Positions 43,610-52,930 of a DNA stretch of 64,000 nt are shown in pieces; within the stretch, counting starts at the first letter, position 1; every line of letters begins with the position of its first letter. The position numbers were made by a program, and so were the translations under genes. Origin of the DNA: Sphingobium sp. JS3065 (GTDB taxonomy: Bacteria; Pseudomonadota; Alphaproteobacteria; Sphingomonadales; Sphingomonadaceae); NCBI RefSeq assembly GCF_026427355.1, contig NZ_CP102665.1, positions 558,001 through 622,000 of the forward strand, read 5' to 3'. The notes under the pieces were generated by a model, which saw only the letters and a list, made by a program, of their open reading frames with translations, was not told the origin of the DNA and did no database searches.

Positions 43610-44910
43610 AGTTTTTCCCTGTGCTTCCTGATTGCGGGTGGGATTGGGCCGCCGGTGGCCCAATCCAGCAGTTCGACCGTGTGCACGACCGGTACATCCA
43701 TCCGCTGGCCAATCTGCATGGCGCACCCGATGTTCCCGGTCGCCACCACGTCTGCGGAAAGGCTGGCAAGGGCGGCCGCCTTCCGGTCTCCCAGTTGCCC
43801 CGCGATGTCGGGTTGCAGGATGTTGTAAGTACCTGCCGACCCGCAGCAAAGATGCGCTTCCGCCGGCAAGCGGACCTTGTATCCGGCTTTCGTAAGCAGG
43901 GCGCGCGGCGCGTCCGTTATCTTCTGGCCATGCTGCAACGAGCAGGCGGGATGATAGGCCACGTCCATTCCGTTGGCCTGGACAGGCGGCAAGGGAATGT
44001 CGGCCAGAAATTCGGTGATGTCCTTTGCCAGTGAGGCCACATGTGCAGCCTTTTCCGCATAGTCCGGATCGTCACGAAGCAGGAACCCATAATCTTTGAC
44101 TGTCGTGCCGCACCCGGATGTGGTGATGATGATCGCATCGAGGCCACCCTCCTCGATTTCCCTGATCCAGGCGTCGATGTTACGCCGCGCGCTGGCACGC
44201 GCCTCGGCCTCCCGACCCATATGATGCACCAGGGCGCCGCAACATGCCTCGCCCTTCGCGAACAGCACATCGAAACCTGCGCGATTGAGGATACGCACCG
44301 TCGCGGCGCGAAATTCGGGGCGAAGCACCGGTTCGGCGCATCCGGCCATGAGAGCCACCCTGCCCTTCGATCCGGCGGTGGTGGAATTGTCCGCGGTCGC
44401 TTTGGACGGCAGATGACGGGGCGCCATCCTCAGCATGGCGGACAAGGACTTCAACCCGGGCCAGGACGGTATGAACCGCATCGCCGGACGCGCATATCGC
44501 GCCAGCCTCAGCGCCAGCCGCATGCGCCCGGGGTGAGGCAGGATGTTCGACAGCATCCAGCGGAAAAATCGGTCAGCCGGCGGCCGCTTGTAGCGCGCCG
44601 CAATATATGTGCGCGCATGGTCGACCAGGTGCATATAGTTCACGCCCGATGGGCAGGTCGTCATGCAGGAGAGACAGGACAGGCAGCGATCGATGTGCTT
44701 GACGACCTCAGGCGATGGATCCCGGTCGTTCTCCAGCATATCCTTCATAAGGTAGATGCGGCCGCGCGGGCTGTCCAACTCATCTCCCAACAGCACATAG
44801 GTCGGGCAGGTCGCCGTGCAAAAGCCGCAATGCACGCATTTGCGGATGATGCGCTCGGACGACGCCATGGCGGGATCGGCCAGCTGTTCAGGGGCGAACC
44901 TTGTCTGCAT
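43606..44910 (-). CDS. glcF: Glycolate oxidase iron-sulfur subunit GlcF
   Basis: 434 residues. Two CxxCxxCxxxCP ferredoxin-type motifs near the N-terminus (KCVHCGFCTATCPTY and RCLSCLSCMTTCPSG) bind two [4Fe-4S] clusters, followed by CCG-type motifs of heterodisulfide-reductase-like proteins (GEACCGALVHHMG, LCCGSAGTYN). It passes electrons from the GlcD flavin to the membrane quinone pool. The start at 44910 lies 1 bp from the glcE stop. Confidence 0.94.
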   Translation of the reverse strand: MQTRFAPEQLADPAMASSERIIRKCVHCGFCTATCPTYVLLGDELDSPRGRIYLMKDMLENDRDPSPEVVKHIDRCLSCLSCMTTCPSGVNYMHLVDHARTYIAARYKRPPADRFFRWMLSNILPHPGRMRLALRLARYARPAMRFIPSWPGLKSLSAMLRMAPRHLPSKATADNSTTAGSKGRVALMAGCAEPVLRPEFRAATVRILNRAGFDVLFAKGEACCGALVHHMGREAEARASARRNIDAWIREIEEGGLDAIIITTSGCGTTVKDYGFLLRDDPDYAEKAAHVASLAKDITEFLADIPLPPVQANGMDVAYHPACSLQHGQKITDAPRALLTKAGYKVRLPAEAHLCCGSAGTYNILQPDIAGQLGDRKAAALASLSADVVATGNIGCAMQIGQRMDVPVVHTVELLDWATGGPIPPAIRKHREKL

Positions 44911-44911
44911 G

Positions 44912-46069
44912 TCAGAAACGTCCCGTTTCAAATAAGCCCAGGGGATCGAAGGCGCGACGCACGCGCCCTTCCAATGCGGCGAGTGCGGGCTCGGAAGGAT
45001 GAAATGTGGGGGTTTCCGCACGCATCCGTTCCGACGCGCGCAGCAGCATCGCATGGCCGCCATTGCGCTGCGCCGCATCGCGCACGGCCTCCGCCGCACC
45101 ATCGAGAGCGATCCAGACCAGGCCACCGGCCCAGTCAGCGACCCAGGATGCGCCCCGCGGCAGAAGCGCGGAGAGGAGGGGTTGGAGGGCTCGCGGCGGT
45201 ATGTTGATGCGCCACACGGTCCGGTCGCCCGGTAGATAACGCAAATCCCGGATCCCGGCCCAGAATGCGTCCGCTTCCGGCCCGCTCATGTCCAACAGCG
45301 GCGCTGAGGGCCCGAGCGTCCGAGCCAGTATCGAGGATCTCGCCCGCACCGAAGGCCCAAATCCCTCCAGCCGAATGGCCGTGATCGACCTTCCGCCGTA
45401 AAGGTCGGCGGGCACATGAGCGACTGCCGCAACGGCGGCCTGAGATCCCATCGCCGTCGCCATGATCGTCGAAAGGTCAGCCCCGTCAACACCTTCGACG
45501 ACATGCGTCAAACTGGTTTCCGGTCGCGGCAACACCTTCAGGGTCAGTTCGGTCATTGCGAACAGACGACCCCAGCTGCCAGCGGCAAGCTTGGGGAGAT
45601 CATAGCCGGTGACGTTCTTGACCACCTTGGCGCCAGCGACAAATATTTCGCCCCGGCCGGAAACGGCCCGCAGACCCAGGAGGTGATCGCGCGCGCCGCC
45701 AGCTGAAACCCGGCGGGAGCCTGCGACACCGGCCGCCACGACCCCCCCAATGGTGGCGCGCCCGCCCAACGGGAAAAGACCGCTGTGATCAAATGGTTCG
45801 AAGGCGAGCATCTGCCCCTGGCTCTCGACCAGCGCCTCGACCTCCGCCAGCGCGGTCCCCGGCCTGACGGTGAGGACCAGTTCCGCCGGATCATAGTCGA
45901 TGACGCCGGCAATGTTCTGCATCGACAGTATCTGCGCTTCGACGGAACGGCCGATGCAGCTTTTGGTCCCTCCGCCCTCGATCGAGAGCTGGCTCTCGCG
46001 CGCCGCTGCGTCGGCAACCATCGCCATCGCTTCGGCTTCGTCGCCGGGCTTCAACAGGTCGTTGGTCAT
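44912..46069 (-). CDS. glcE: Glycolate oxidase FAD-binding subunit GlcE
   Basis: 385 residues. Short FAD_binding_4 protein with LSIEGGGTKSCIGRS near residue 30, then FPLGGRATIGGVVAAGVAGS and VKNVTGYDLPKLAAGSWG. The C-terminal cap is brief, as expected for GlcE, which lacks the long FAD-oxidase C domain of GlcD. It works in the GlcDEF complex. The ATG at 46069 is 1 bp from the glcD stop. Confidence 0.94.
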   Translation of the reverse strand: MTNDLLKPGDEAEAMAMVADAAARESQLSIEGGGTKSCIGRSVEAQILSMQNIAGVIDYDPAELVLTVRPGTALAEVEALVESQGQMLAFEPFDHSGLFPLGGRATIGGVVAAGVAGSRRVSAGGARDHLLGLRAVSGRGEIFVAGAKVVKNVTGYDLPKLAAGSWGRLFAMTELTLKVLPRPETSLTHVVEGVDGADLSTIMATAMGSQAAVAAVAHVPADLYGGRSITAIRLEGFGPSVRARSSILARTLGPSAPLLDMSGPEADAFWAGIRDLRYLPGDRTVWRINIPPRALQPLLSALLPRGASWVADWAGGLVWIALDGAAEAVRDAAQRNGGHAMLLRASERMRAETPTFHPSEPALAALEGRVRRAFDPLGLFETGRF

Positions 46070-46070
46070 A

Positions 46071-47567
46071 TCAGAACCGCGGGAGGTCCGGATGCGGCAC
46101 TTGACCGCGATGCACGTGCATTCTTCCCAACTCGGCACAACGGTGCAACTGAGGGAATACCTTTCCCGGGTTAAGCAACATTTCGGGATCGAAAGCGCAT
46201 TTGACGCGCTGCTGTTGCTTCAGGTCCGTGTCGGAGAACATTTCCGGCATCAAGTCGCGCTTTTCCACGCCAACACCATGCTCCCCTGTCAGCACCCCGC
46301 CAACTTCGACGCACAGCCGCAATATGTCGTTGCCGAACGCCTCCGCTTTCTCCAGTTCGCCAGGGATGTTGGCGTCATAAAGGATGAGCGGGTGAAGATT
46401 GCCGTCGCCCGCATGAAACACATTGGCCACGCCCAGGCCGTAGGCTTCGGACAGTTCATCCATGCGCCGCAGGACTTCGGGCAAGCGTCGGCGCGGAATG
46501 GTGCCGTCCATGCAATAATAGTCAGGCGCCAATCGACCAACCGCCGGGAAGGCAGCCTTGCGCCCTGCCCAGAATGCCGCCCGTTCCGCATCATTCTGCG
46601 AAGTACGCACGGACACCGCTCCGTTTTCGCCGGCGATGCGTTCGACCGCATGCAGAAGATGGTCACATTCGGCGGAGGGACCATCGAGTTCCACGATCAG
46701 GAGCGCCTCGACGTCGAGCGGGTATCCGGCTCCGACAAAGGCTTCGGCCGCATGGATGGCCTTGCGGTCCATCATTTCCATGCCCGCCGGAATGATGCCA
46801 GCCGCGATAACGTCGGCTACGCACTGGCCAGCACCGTCGACCGTCGCAAAGCCGATCAGCAAAGCGCGCGCGGTCTGCGGCGTGGGCAGGATGCGCACCG
46901 TCACTTCGGTCAGGACGCCCAGCAGCCCCTCCGATCCGACGATGACGCCCATCAGGTCAAGGCCTGCCGTTTCAAGAAACCGCCCACCGATCCGGATGAC
47001 TTCGCCGTTCATGAGCACAAGTTCGCAGCCGACGACATTGTTCGTTGTAAGTCCATATTTCAGGCAGTGAACACCACCCGAATTTTCAGCGACATTGCCG
47101 CCGATGGAACAGGCGATCTGGCTGGACGGATCGGGCGCATAGTAGAAGCCCCGGTCTTCAACCGCGCGCGTAATAGCCAGATTGGTGACGCCGGGCTGCG
47201 CGACGACCAACCGATCCTCATAGTCGATCTCCACGATCCGGTTGAACTTCGAAAGACCCAGTAATACTCCGTCCGCCAGTGGTAGAGCGCCACCCGAAAG
47301 GGACGTGCCCGAGCCACGCGGCACGACCTTGATCTGATGGGCATGACACCAGGACAATATACGAGATACCTGTTCGGTCGTTTCGGGCAGCACCACGACA
47401 AGGGGCGTCTGGCGATAGGCCGTCAGACCATCCGACTCGAATGGACGCAGCCCGTCCTCATCGGAAATAACGCCCTCGCCCGGGACGATAGCGCGCATCG
47501 CGGCGATGATGTCAGCGCGACGGGAAAGCGTTTGCGGATCGGCCGCCGGCATTTTCAACAGGGTCAC
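46071..47567 (-). CDS. glcD: Glycolate oxidase subunit GlcD
   Basis: 498 residues. VAO-type FAD domain: VVPRGSGTSLSGGALPLADG, ACSIGGNVAENSGGVHCLKYG and LTTNNVVGCELVLMNG are the GlcD signatures. The C-terminal half has HAGDGNLHPLILYD and GEHGVGVEKRDLMPEMF with substrate and metal His residues. It oxidises glycolate (or D-lactate) to glyoxylate. The GTG at 47567 has GGAGC 7 nt upstream; ATG 47552 is an alternative. A perfect inverted repeat 43 bp upstream may control the glc operon. Confidence 0.94.
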   Translation of the reverse strand: MTLLKMPAADPQTLSRRADIIAAMRAIVPGEGVISDEDGLRPFESDGLTAYRQTPLVVVLPETTEQVSRILSWCHAHQIKVVPRGSGTSLSGGALPLADGVLLGLSKFNRIVEIDYEDRLVVAQPGVTNLAITRAVEDRGFYYAPDPSSQIACSIGGNVAENSGGVHCLKYGLTTNNVVGCELVLMNGEVIRIGGRFLETAGLDLMGVIVGSEGLLGVLTEVTVRILPTPQTARALLIGFATVDGAGQCVADVIAAGIIPAGMEMMDRKAIHAAEAFVGAGYPLDVEALLIVELDGPSAECDHLLHAVERIAGENGAVSVRTSQNDAERAAFWAGRKAAFPAVGRLAPDYYCMDGTIPRRRLPEVLRRMDELSEAYGLGVANVFHAGDGNLHPLILYDANIPGELEKAEAFGNDILRLCVEVGGVLTGEHGVGVEKRDLMPEMFSDTDLKQQQRVKCAFDPEMLLNPGKVFPQLHRCAELGRMHVHRGQVPHPDLPRF

Positions 47568-47609
47568 GATTCGCTCCAGAAGTTAGCTTACCATCACCAT
47601 ACGATCAGT

Positions 47610-47624
47610 TACTATTCGATAGTA
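47610..47624. promoter_or_regulatory. Perfect inverted repeat upstream of the glc operon
   Basis: TACTAT TCG ATAGTA, 6-bp arms, starting 43 bp before the glcD start. Position and symmetry fit an operator or an activator site for glycolate. No regulator gene for glycolate is in the window. Confidence 0.4.
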
Positions 47625-47757
47625 GATGCCAATAATTTTACAGACCATTTCGTCGGAGGAAAGAATGGAATTTGCTCGCACATGAAGCAAGCTGCTGTCA
47701 GGGGCCGGTGCGCCTGCCGATTGGGGATACCCGTCGCGCCGCAAAGCACCTGTCTAA

Positions 47758-48519
47758 TCAATCCAGCAACAGCGCTCTGATCGTAGCGATCTCAGCCGAT
47801 GAAATGCCCAATCGCCCAGTCAGATAGCCTTCGATCCCGCCATGGCGCGTTTCCAGAATACTGAAGGTCCTCTGCAGATATTCCGGTTCCGCGCGAAGCA
47901 GTGGATAGGCGACTTCCGGTTGTTCCGCGACCCAGCGGCTATATTCCGGCTCCTGCTCCAATATACCGGCCAGTTCTCCGATCGAATCATTGGTCAGCAT
48001 ATAGTCGGCGATCACCTCTTCCATGGGCACGCCGAGTGCCGAAAGGATAATCGCCGCCGCGACACCGGTTCGGTCCTTGCCGGCCGAGCAGTTGAAAACC
48101 AGCGGAACCTTGCCGGCCGCCAATTGGCGAAACAGGATGGCGTAGTTGGCGGCCTGCTCCTCCGGCAATTCGCTGTAAATCTCCAGAATAAAATTGCGTA
48201 CCTCCGCGCTGCCGGTCTTGCGGTCTTTGATCAAATGCTGGAGCACACCGACGCTCATCTCGTAATCATGCGCCAACAGCTCGATCGACCGTCCGTGGTG
48301 CCAAGTCGTAGGTCTGCGCGATCGCTCGTCATTTGTGCGAAAGTCGCAGATGCTGACGATGCCGAGTTGATGCAACGCGTCCCGGTCTGTGGCATCGATC
48401 TTCGACATCACCCCAGAGCGATAGAGGGTACCCCATTTCACCGTTCGCCCATCGGCGGCCGAATACCCTCCCATGTCGCGAAAATTATGACCGCCCTCTA
48501 TTCGCAGAATACGTTGCAC
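47758..48519 (-). CDS. Tyrosine/serine protein phosphatase family protein
   Basis: 253 residues. GGHNFRDMGGYSAADGRTVKWG at the start and the P-loop catalytic motif CSAGKDRTGVAAA (CxxxxxR, about residue 143) identify the tyrosine phosphatase 3 family found in bacteria. Substrate unknown; such proteins also hydrolyse phosphoinositides or small phosphate esters. The start is GTG 48519 with GGAG 9 nt upstream. It is convergent in orientation with nothing close by, and divergent from the CoA transferase. A phosphatase next to two APH kinases and an ACAD10/11-like enzyme is of note. Confidence 0.86.
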   Translation of the reverse strand: MQRILRIEGGHNFRDMGGYSAADGRTVKWGTLYRSGVMSKIDATDRDALHQLGIVSICDFRTNDERSRRPTTWHHGRSIELLAHDYEMSVGVLQHLIKDRKTGSAEVRNFILEIYSELPEEQAANYAILFRQLAAGKVPLVFNCSAGKDRTGVAAAIILSALGVPMEEVIADYMLTNDSIGELAGILEQEPEYSRWVAEQPEVAYPLLRAEPEYLQRTFSILETRHGGIEGYLTGRLGISSAEIATIRALLLD

Positions 48520-48635
48520 TCGTCCGCTCTCCTTGATCGTCGTCGCACTCGCCAGGAATCAGAAATGGTTGTCGCCTAGCGGCAAGCTCTATACATTAGA
48601 ACGATAGCGAACTATATCAAAGGGAATCCGACAGG

Positions 48636-49844
48636 ATGATTTTCCGCAAAGGCGAGCGCCTGTTCATACCGGGCGCGGCAGGAGAGCCGACCGCGCTTGT
48701 CAAGGAACTTTTCGGCGCCGCTGGTCTCGACATTACGACCAGCGTCGTACCCGGCATCAATCCATTGAAAAGCGAAGCGATTGGTCCAGGCACTCAGGTG
48801 ACGGGTCTTTTCATGCAGCCCAGCCTGTCGGAAGCGCAGCGGTCTGGCAGCTTCCGCCATATCCCTCAATCCTATGCGGCCATGCTCAAACAGATCGAGG
48901 CGGACACACCCTTTGACTGGTGCGTCGTCCAGGTCTCGCCGCCGGACGGCCGGGGCCGTTGCTCGCTAGGTCCTGCGGCAGAGTTTGCGCCGGCTGCGAT
49001 GCAGCGTGCGAGAAGGATTTTCGGCGTCATCAACCCGTTCGTTCCGGTGGTCCCGAATGCGCCCTTCGTGGAACACGCGCGGCTAGCTGGAACAATGGAG
49101 GCGGACACGCCCATCGTCACCTATGCTGTCGGCGAGGTAGATTCTGCCACCCACATGATAGCCAAACACATTGCGGGCTTGATTCCCGACGGCGCGGCCA
49201 TTCAGGTCGGTCTTGGCAAGGTGCCTCATGCCCTTATGCAAGCGCTGCACGGCCATCGGCGGCTGCGCATCCACTCCGGAATGATCTCCGACGGGATCAT
49301 AGGCCTGATGCAGGCGGGCGCGCTCGACGAAAGCCATGCCCACCGGACCACAGCGGTTCTGGGCAGTCCGGCCCTCTATGAATGGCTGGACGGACGCAGC
49401 GATATCCATGTTCGGGGCGTGGAAGAAATTCATCTGCCATCGGTGTTGGCCGGGGTCGAGCGCCTCTTTGCTGTGAACTCGGCGCTTGAAGTCGATCTGC
49501 TGGGGCAGTGCAATCTGGAACATGCCAACGGTCGAGCGGTCAGCGGCGGCGGAGGCGCATCTGATTTCGCCCGCGGGGCGCGACTGGGACGCGGGGGGGT
49601 CAGCATCATCGCCCTACCCGCGACATTCGGCGCCGCAGGATCGCGCATCTGCCCCCGCCTGTCCAACAACGCCGTCGCCACGATATCACGCAATGATGTG
49701 GACATTGTCGTAACGGAGGAAGGCATCGCGGATCTGCGGGGCAAATCGGTGCATGAGCGTGCGAAAGCGCTGATCGGCGTCGCAGCGCCGGGGGCACGCG
49801 ACCCTCTGTCGGAACAGTGGGCGGAAATCGCCGGGCGTCTCTAG
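48636..49844 (+). CDS. Acetyl-CoA hydrolase/CoA-transferase family protein
   Basis: 402 residues, of the type that includes 4-hydroxybutyrate CoA-transferase. IQVGLGKVPHALMQALHGHR, then SALEVDLLGQCNLEHANGRA and VTEEGIADLRGKSVHERAKA are the usual signatures, with a Gly-rich GGGASDF loop. It moves CoA between acetate or succinate and a carboxylic acid. Together with the acyl-CoA ligase downstream it gives a second way to make a CoA thioester. The promoter region lies 90 bp before it, with small symmetrical AT tracts. Confidence 0.89.
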   Translation: MIFRKGERLFIPGAAGEPTALVKELFGAAGLDITTSVVPGINPLKSEAIGPGTQVTGLFMQPSLSEAQRSGSFRHIPQSYAAMLKQIEADTPFDWCVVQVSPPDGRGRCSLGPAAEFAPAAMQRARRIFGVINPFVPVVPNAPFVEHARLAGTMEADTPIVTYAVGEVDSATHMIAKHIAGLIPDGAAIQVGLGKVPHALMQALHGHRRLRIHSGMISDGIIGLMQAGALDESHAHRTTAVLGSPALYEWLDGRSDIHVRGVEEIHLPSVLAGVERLFAVNSALEVDLLGQCNLEHANGRAVSGGGGASDFARGARLGRGGVSIIALPATFGAAGSRICPRLSNNAVATISRNDVDIVVTEEGIADLRGKSVHERAKALIGVAAPGARDPLSEQWAEIAGRL

Positions 49845-49960
49845 GCCTGCAGCATTTTTCCGTTGCGGTCACTCTGGCCAGAATAGCTTGGGCAAAGGCG
49901 CACAGCCCACCACACTCAACAATTATCATTGACAGCAGGGTTTCGTCATTTAGTTAGCGA

Positions 49961-49973
49961 GCGTATATTATGC
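49961..49973. promoter_or_regulatory. GCRTATNATAYGC-type site before the MFE-2-like SDR
   Basis: GCGTATATTATGC matches the consensus at 12 of 13 positions, 40 bp before the SDR start. Second clear copy of the element in the window. Confidence 0.5.
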
Positions 49974-50012
49974 TATATTGCGCCGTATGCTTTTAAGGGT
50001 AGGAGAGAAGGA

Positions 50013-50927
50013 ATGACTGGTAAGCTGTCTGGCAAGGTAGTGATTGTGACGGGTGCTGGCGGCGGCGTTGGCGAGGGGATAGCGCGTCTGGCTGCGGCGC
50101 ATGGCGCGAGTGTTGTCGTGAACGATCTTGGCGGTTCGCCGACGGGCGAGGGTTCGGACCAGCGGACGGCGCAGCGTGTGGCGGACGACATTGTGGCGGG
50201 CGGCGGCAAGGCGGTGCCGAGCTTCCGGTCGGTGGCGGAATGGGACAGCGCGCACGGGATCGTGCAGGATGCGCTGGATGCGTTCGGGCGGGTGGACGTG
50301 GTGGTGAACAATGCGGGCATTTTGCGCGACGTCATCTTCCACAAGATGACGCAGGAGGATTATGAGCTGGTCCGGGCGGTGAACCTGGACGGGGTGTTCT
50401 ACATGTCGCGGGCGGCCGCGCCGCACTTCAAGGAGCAGGAGAGCGGCTGCTTCGTGCACATGAGCTCGACCAGCGGGTTGATCGGCAATATGGGCCAGGC
50501 CAATTATTCGGCGGCCAAGCTGGGCGTGGCGGGCCTTTCCAAGTCGATCGCGATCGACATGAAGCGCTTCAACGTGCGCTCCAACTGCATCGCGCCCTTC
50601 GCCTTCACCCGCATGGTGGGCACGATCCCCGCCAACACGCCGGAAAACCAGAAGCGTCTGGAAGTGGCCAGGCGCATGACCCCCGAGAAGATCGCCCCAC
50701 TCGCCGTCGGCCTGATGTTCGACGAGGCGGCCGACGTGTCCGGACAGATTTTCGGCGCGCGCATGAACGAGCTCATCCTCTTCAGCCAGAACCGACCCAT
50801 CCGCACCACCCAGACCAGCGACGGATGGACACCCCAGGCCGTCGTCGATACCGCCATCCCCGCATTCCGTCCTTCCTTCACCGAAAATCATATCTCATCC
50901 CAGGTCTTCACCTGGGACCCGTTCTGA
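50013..50927 (+). CDS. SDR of the MFE-2 (3-hydroxyacyl-CoA dehydrogenase) type
   Basis: 304 residues: GKVVIVTGAGGGVGEGIARL, NDLGGSPTGEGSDQRTAQRV, VNNAGILRDVIFHKMTQEDY, then catalytic Ser in HMSSTSG and YSAAK. The insertion NDLGGSPTGEGSDQ and the C-terminal extension FSQNRPIRTTQTSDGW match the dehydrogenase part of peroxisomal multifunctional enzyme 2. It oxidises 3-hydroxyacyl-CoA to 3-ketoacyl-CoA. GGAGAGAAGG lies just upstream of the ATG. A perfect hairpin follows before the enoyl-CoA hydratase. Confidence 0.92.
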   Translation: MTGKLSGKVVIVTGAGGGVGEGIARLAAAHGASVVVNDLGGSPTGEGSDQRTAQRVADDIVAGGGKAVPSFRSVAEWDSAHGIVQDALDAFGRVDVVVNNAGILRDVIFHKMTQEDYELVRAVNLDGVFYMSRAAAPHFKEQESGCFVHMSSTSGLIGNMGQANYSAAKLGVAGLSKSIAIDMKRFNVRSNCIAPFAFTRMVGTIPANTPENQKRLEVARRMTPEKIAPLAVGLMFDEAADVSGQIFGARMNELILFSQNRPIRTTQTSDGWTPQAVVDTAIPAFRPSFTENHISSQVFTWDPF

Positions 50928-50943
50928 AGGAAAAGCATGTGAC

Positions 50944-50970
50944 GGTAGCGGCGCGTTGTGCGCCGCTACC
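50944..50970 (+). terminator. 11-bp perfect hairpin between SDR and enoyl-CoA hydratase
   Basis: GGTAGCGGCGC (50944-50954) pairs with GCGCCGCTACC (50960-50970) around the loop GTTGT. It begins 17 bp after the SDR stop and ends 26 bp before the enoyl-CoA hydratase start. No T-tract: it may attenuate or protect an operon transcript rather than end it. Confidence 0.5.
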
Positions 50971-50996
50971 TGCGAACGAAGCGAGGGGTGCAAGCC

Positions 50997-51791
50997 ATGG
51001 CCTATGACTATGAGACGATATCGGTGCGCATCGAAGGCCATGTCGCCGAAATTCTGCTGGACCGCCCTGCAGCGTTGAACGCTTTCGATCACGCCATGCA
51101 TATCGAAGCGAAGGAAGCTTTTCTGGAAGTCCGCGAAAACAGGGATGTTCGCGCTATCGTCTTTGGCGGCAACGGTCAGCATTTTTCGGCCGGGGGAGAT
51201 TTCGGCCTGATCCTGCGCGACCGTGAAGACCATGCGACGCGCCAGAAGATGCGCGGCGAAGGCAAGAAGCTGCTCGCGGCGATCGCCGGCTGTCCGATCC
51301 CGGTTGTGACCGCCTTGCAGGGACAGGCCGTTGGCTTGGGCGCAACGGTAGCATTGTGCTCCGACGCGATCGTCGCCGCGCGCAACGCCAAGATCAGCGA
51401 CCCCCATGTCGTCATCGGGCTCGCCGCAGGGGACGGCGGCGCGGTGATGTGGCCGCTGCACACCGGGCTGTTGCGCGCCAAACGCTATCTGCTCACCGGT
51501 GACCGGCTGACCGCCCAGCAAGCCTATGAGATGGGCCTTGTCACCGATCTGGTCGAAACGCCCGAGGAGGTGTTGGACGCCGCTCGCGCTATCGCCAGGC
51601 GGATTGCCGGCCTGCCGCCGCGCGCTGTGCAACTTACCAAGGAAGTATTGAACCAGATCTTCCGCATGCGGCTGGAGGAGTTGTTCGACAACGGCATGGC
51701 CGCGGAAATGGAGACCTTCGTGTCCGAGGATCTGGTAGAGGCGATCAGCGCCTTTCGGGAGAAGCGCGAACCAGTTTACAAGGGACTGTGA
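50997..51791 (+). CDS. Enoyl-CoA hydratase/isomerase family protein
   Basis: 264 residues. Crotonase fold with HFSAGGDFGLIL and LQGQAVGLGATVALCSDAIV as the oxyanion loops, then KISDPHVVIGLAAGDGG, where an Asp takes the place of the Glu of true enoyl-CoA hydratases; this Asp pattern is known in isomerases and hydrolases. It ends REKREPVYKGL as usual in the family. The ATG at 50997 follows a long polypurine tract. It works together with the SDR and the acyl-CoA genes around it. Confidence 0.9.
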   Translation: MAYDYETISVRIEGHVAEILLDRPAALNAFDHAMHIEAKEAFLEVRENRDVRAIVFGGNGQHFSAGGDFGLILRDREDHATRQKMRGEGKKLLAAIAGCPIPVVTALQGQAVGLGATVALCSDAIVAARNAKISDPHVVIGLAAGDGGAVMWPLHTGLLRAKRYLLTGDRLTAQQAYEMGLVTDLVETPEEVLDAARAIARRIAGLPPRAVQLTKEVLNQIFRMRLEELFDNGMAAEMETFVSEDLVEAISAFREKREPVYKGL

Positions 51792-51946
51792 TCCAAAACT
51801 GAATAAACGCCGTCGCCGGGGAAGGCCGCGGTTAAACGAATTTTTCGAGGACCATGAACGCCATGGCGTTCAATCGAAAACGTTGGTTCGCGAACATACG
51901 ATAAGCAGTTAAACAGGCTGGGACAGCGGCGGAGAGGCGAGGCGAC

Positions 51947-52915
51947 ATGCGATATTTCATCACTGGTGGAACCGGGCTGATCGGCGCTTATACGACGTGG
52001 CGGCTCATCGCCGCAGGACATGAGGTCGTGATCTACGACATCTCTCCCGATCGCGTCTTCTTGCAGGAATTGATCGGCGAGGATGCAGCCAAGGTGCGCT
52101 GCGTCGCAGGCGACATCACCGATCTGCCCTTCCTGTTGCGCACCATGCAGGAAGCCGCACCCGACCGCGTGATCCACCTCGCCGCGCTGCTGGGCGCGAA
52201 GAGCGAGGAAAATCTCTATCGGTCACTTGAGGTGAACTGTACTGGATGCCTGAACATATTCGAGGCGGCGCTGGCCTGCAACGTCGCCCGAGTGGTGTGG
52301 GCCAGTTCCGTGGCGGTGTTCGGTCCGCGCCATCGCCGGGTTGGCCTGGAGGGCGCATTGCCCAATGATGCTCTGCACGATCCCAACATCATCTATGGCG
52401 CCTGCAAATCGCTGAGCGAACGGTTCAGCCTGCACTATCGCCGCAATCGCGGCCTGGATATCCTGGGGCTGCGCTTTGCTCTCGTGTACGGCTATGGCAA
52501 GGATCGCACGCTGGCGCGCGGCACCGGCGGCGATTTTCTCACGCAGTTGATCGATAATCCTGCGCTGGGCAAAGCTGGGCGCATTCCCGCTGGCGATGCC
52601 GTTATCGACTTCGTTTATGCAGAGGACGCGGCCGAAGCCGTGGTGCGAGCGTGCGAGGCCAGCGACAATCGTGCGGTGGCCGTCAACGTCACCGGCTTTC
52701 GTACGACGTTGCGTGACGCCGCCGCGACCGTGCGGGCGATCGTGCCGGACGCGCAGTTGGAGGTGGAGGACGGGTCATGGAAAGGCACGATCCATCATTA
52801 TGACGCCACCAGTGCTGAACGCGAGATAGGATATGCCGCGCGATGGGGAATCGAGGAAGGTTTCCGCCACAACATAGAAGAAGTTCGGGCGCGCGCTGCG
52901 CAGTCCGTCCGGTGA
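51947..52915 (+). CDS. NAD-dependent epimerase/dehydratase (extended SDR)
   Basis: 322 residues. Cofactor loop FITGGTGLIGAYTTWRLI at the N-terminus, VIHLAALLGAKSEENLYRSL, then the active-site YGACK motif with Ser in WASSVAVFG. Extended SDRs include sugar epimerases, dihydroflavonol reductases and hydroxysteroid dehydrogenases. In this locus the last type is plausible. GGAGAGGCGAGG precedes the ATG. It ends 15 bp before the long phosphotransferase gene and is likely co-transcribed. Confidence 0.87.
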   Translation: MRYFITGGTGLIGAYTTWRLIAAGHEVVIYDISPDRVFLQELIGEDAAKVRCVAGDITDLPFLLRTMQEAAPDRVIHLAALLGAKSEENLYRSLEVNCTGCLNIFEAALACNVARVVWASSVAVFGPRHRRVGLEGALPNDALHDPNIIYGACKSLSERFSLHYRRNRGLDILGLRFALVYGYGKDRTLARGTGGDFLTQLIDNPALGKAGRIPAGDAVIDFVYAEDAAEAVVRACEASDNRAVAVNVTGFRTTLRDAAATVRAIVPDAQLEVEDGSWKGTIHHYDATSAEREIGYAARWGIEEGFRHNIEEVRARAAQSVR

Positions 52916-52930
52916 GAGGAAAAGACACAT

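Noticed and set aside
49968..50891. A 307-codon minus-strand frame opposite the MFE-2-like SDR.
   Set aside because: His/Arg-rich shadow with no motif. The plus-strand SDR has clear family signatures and a ribosome site.
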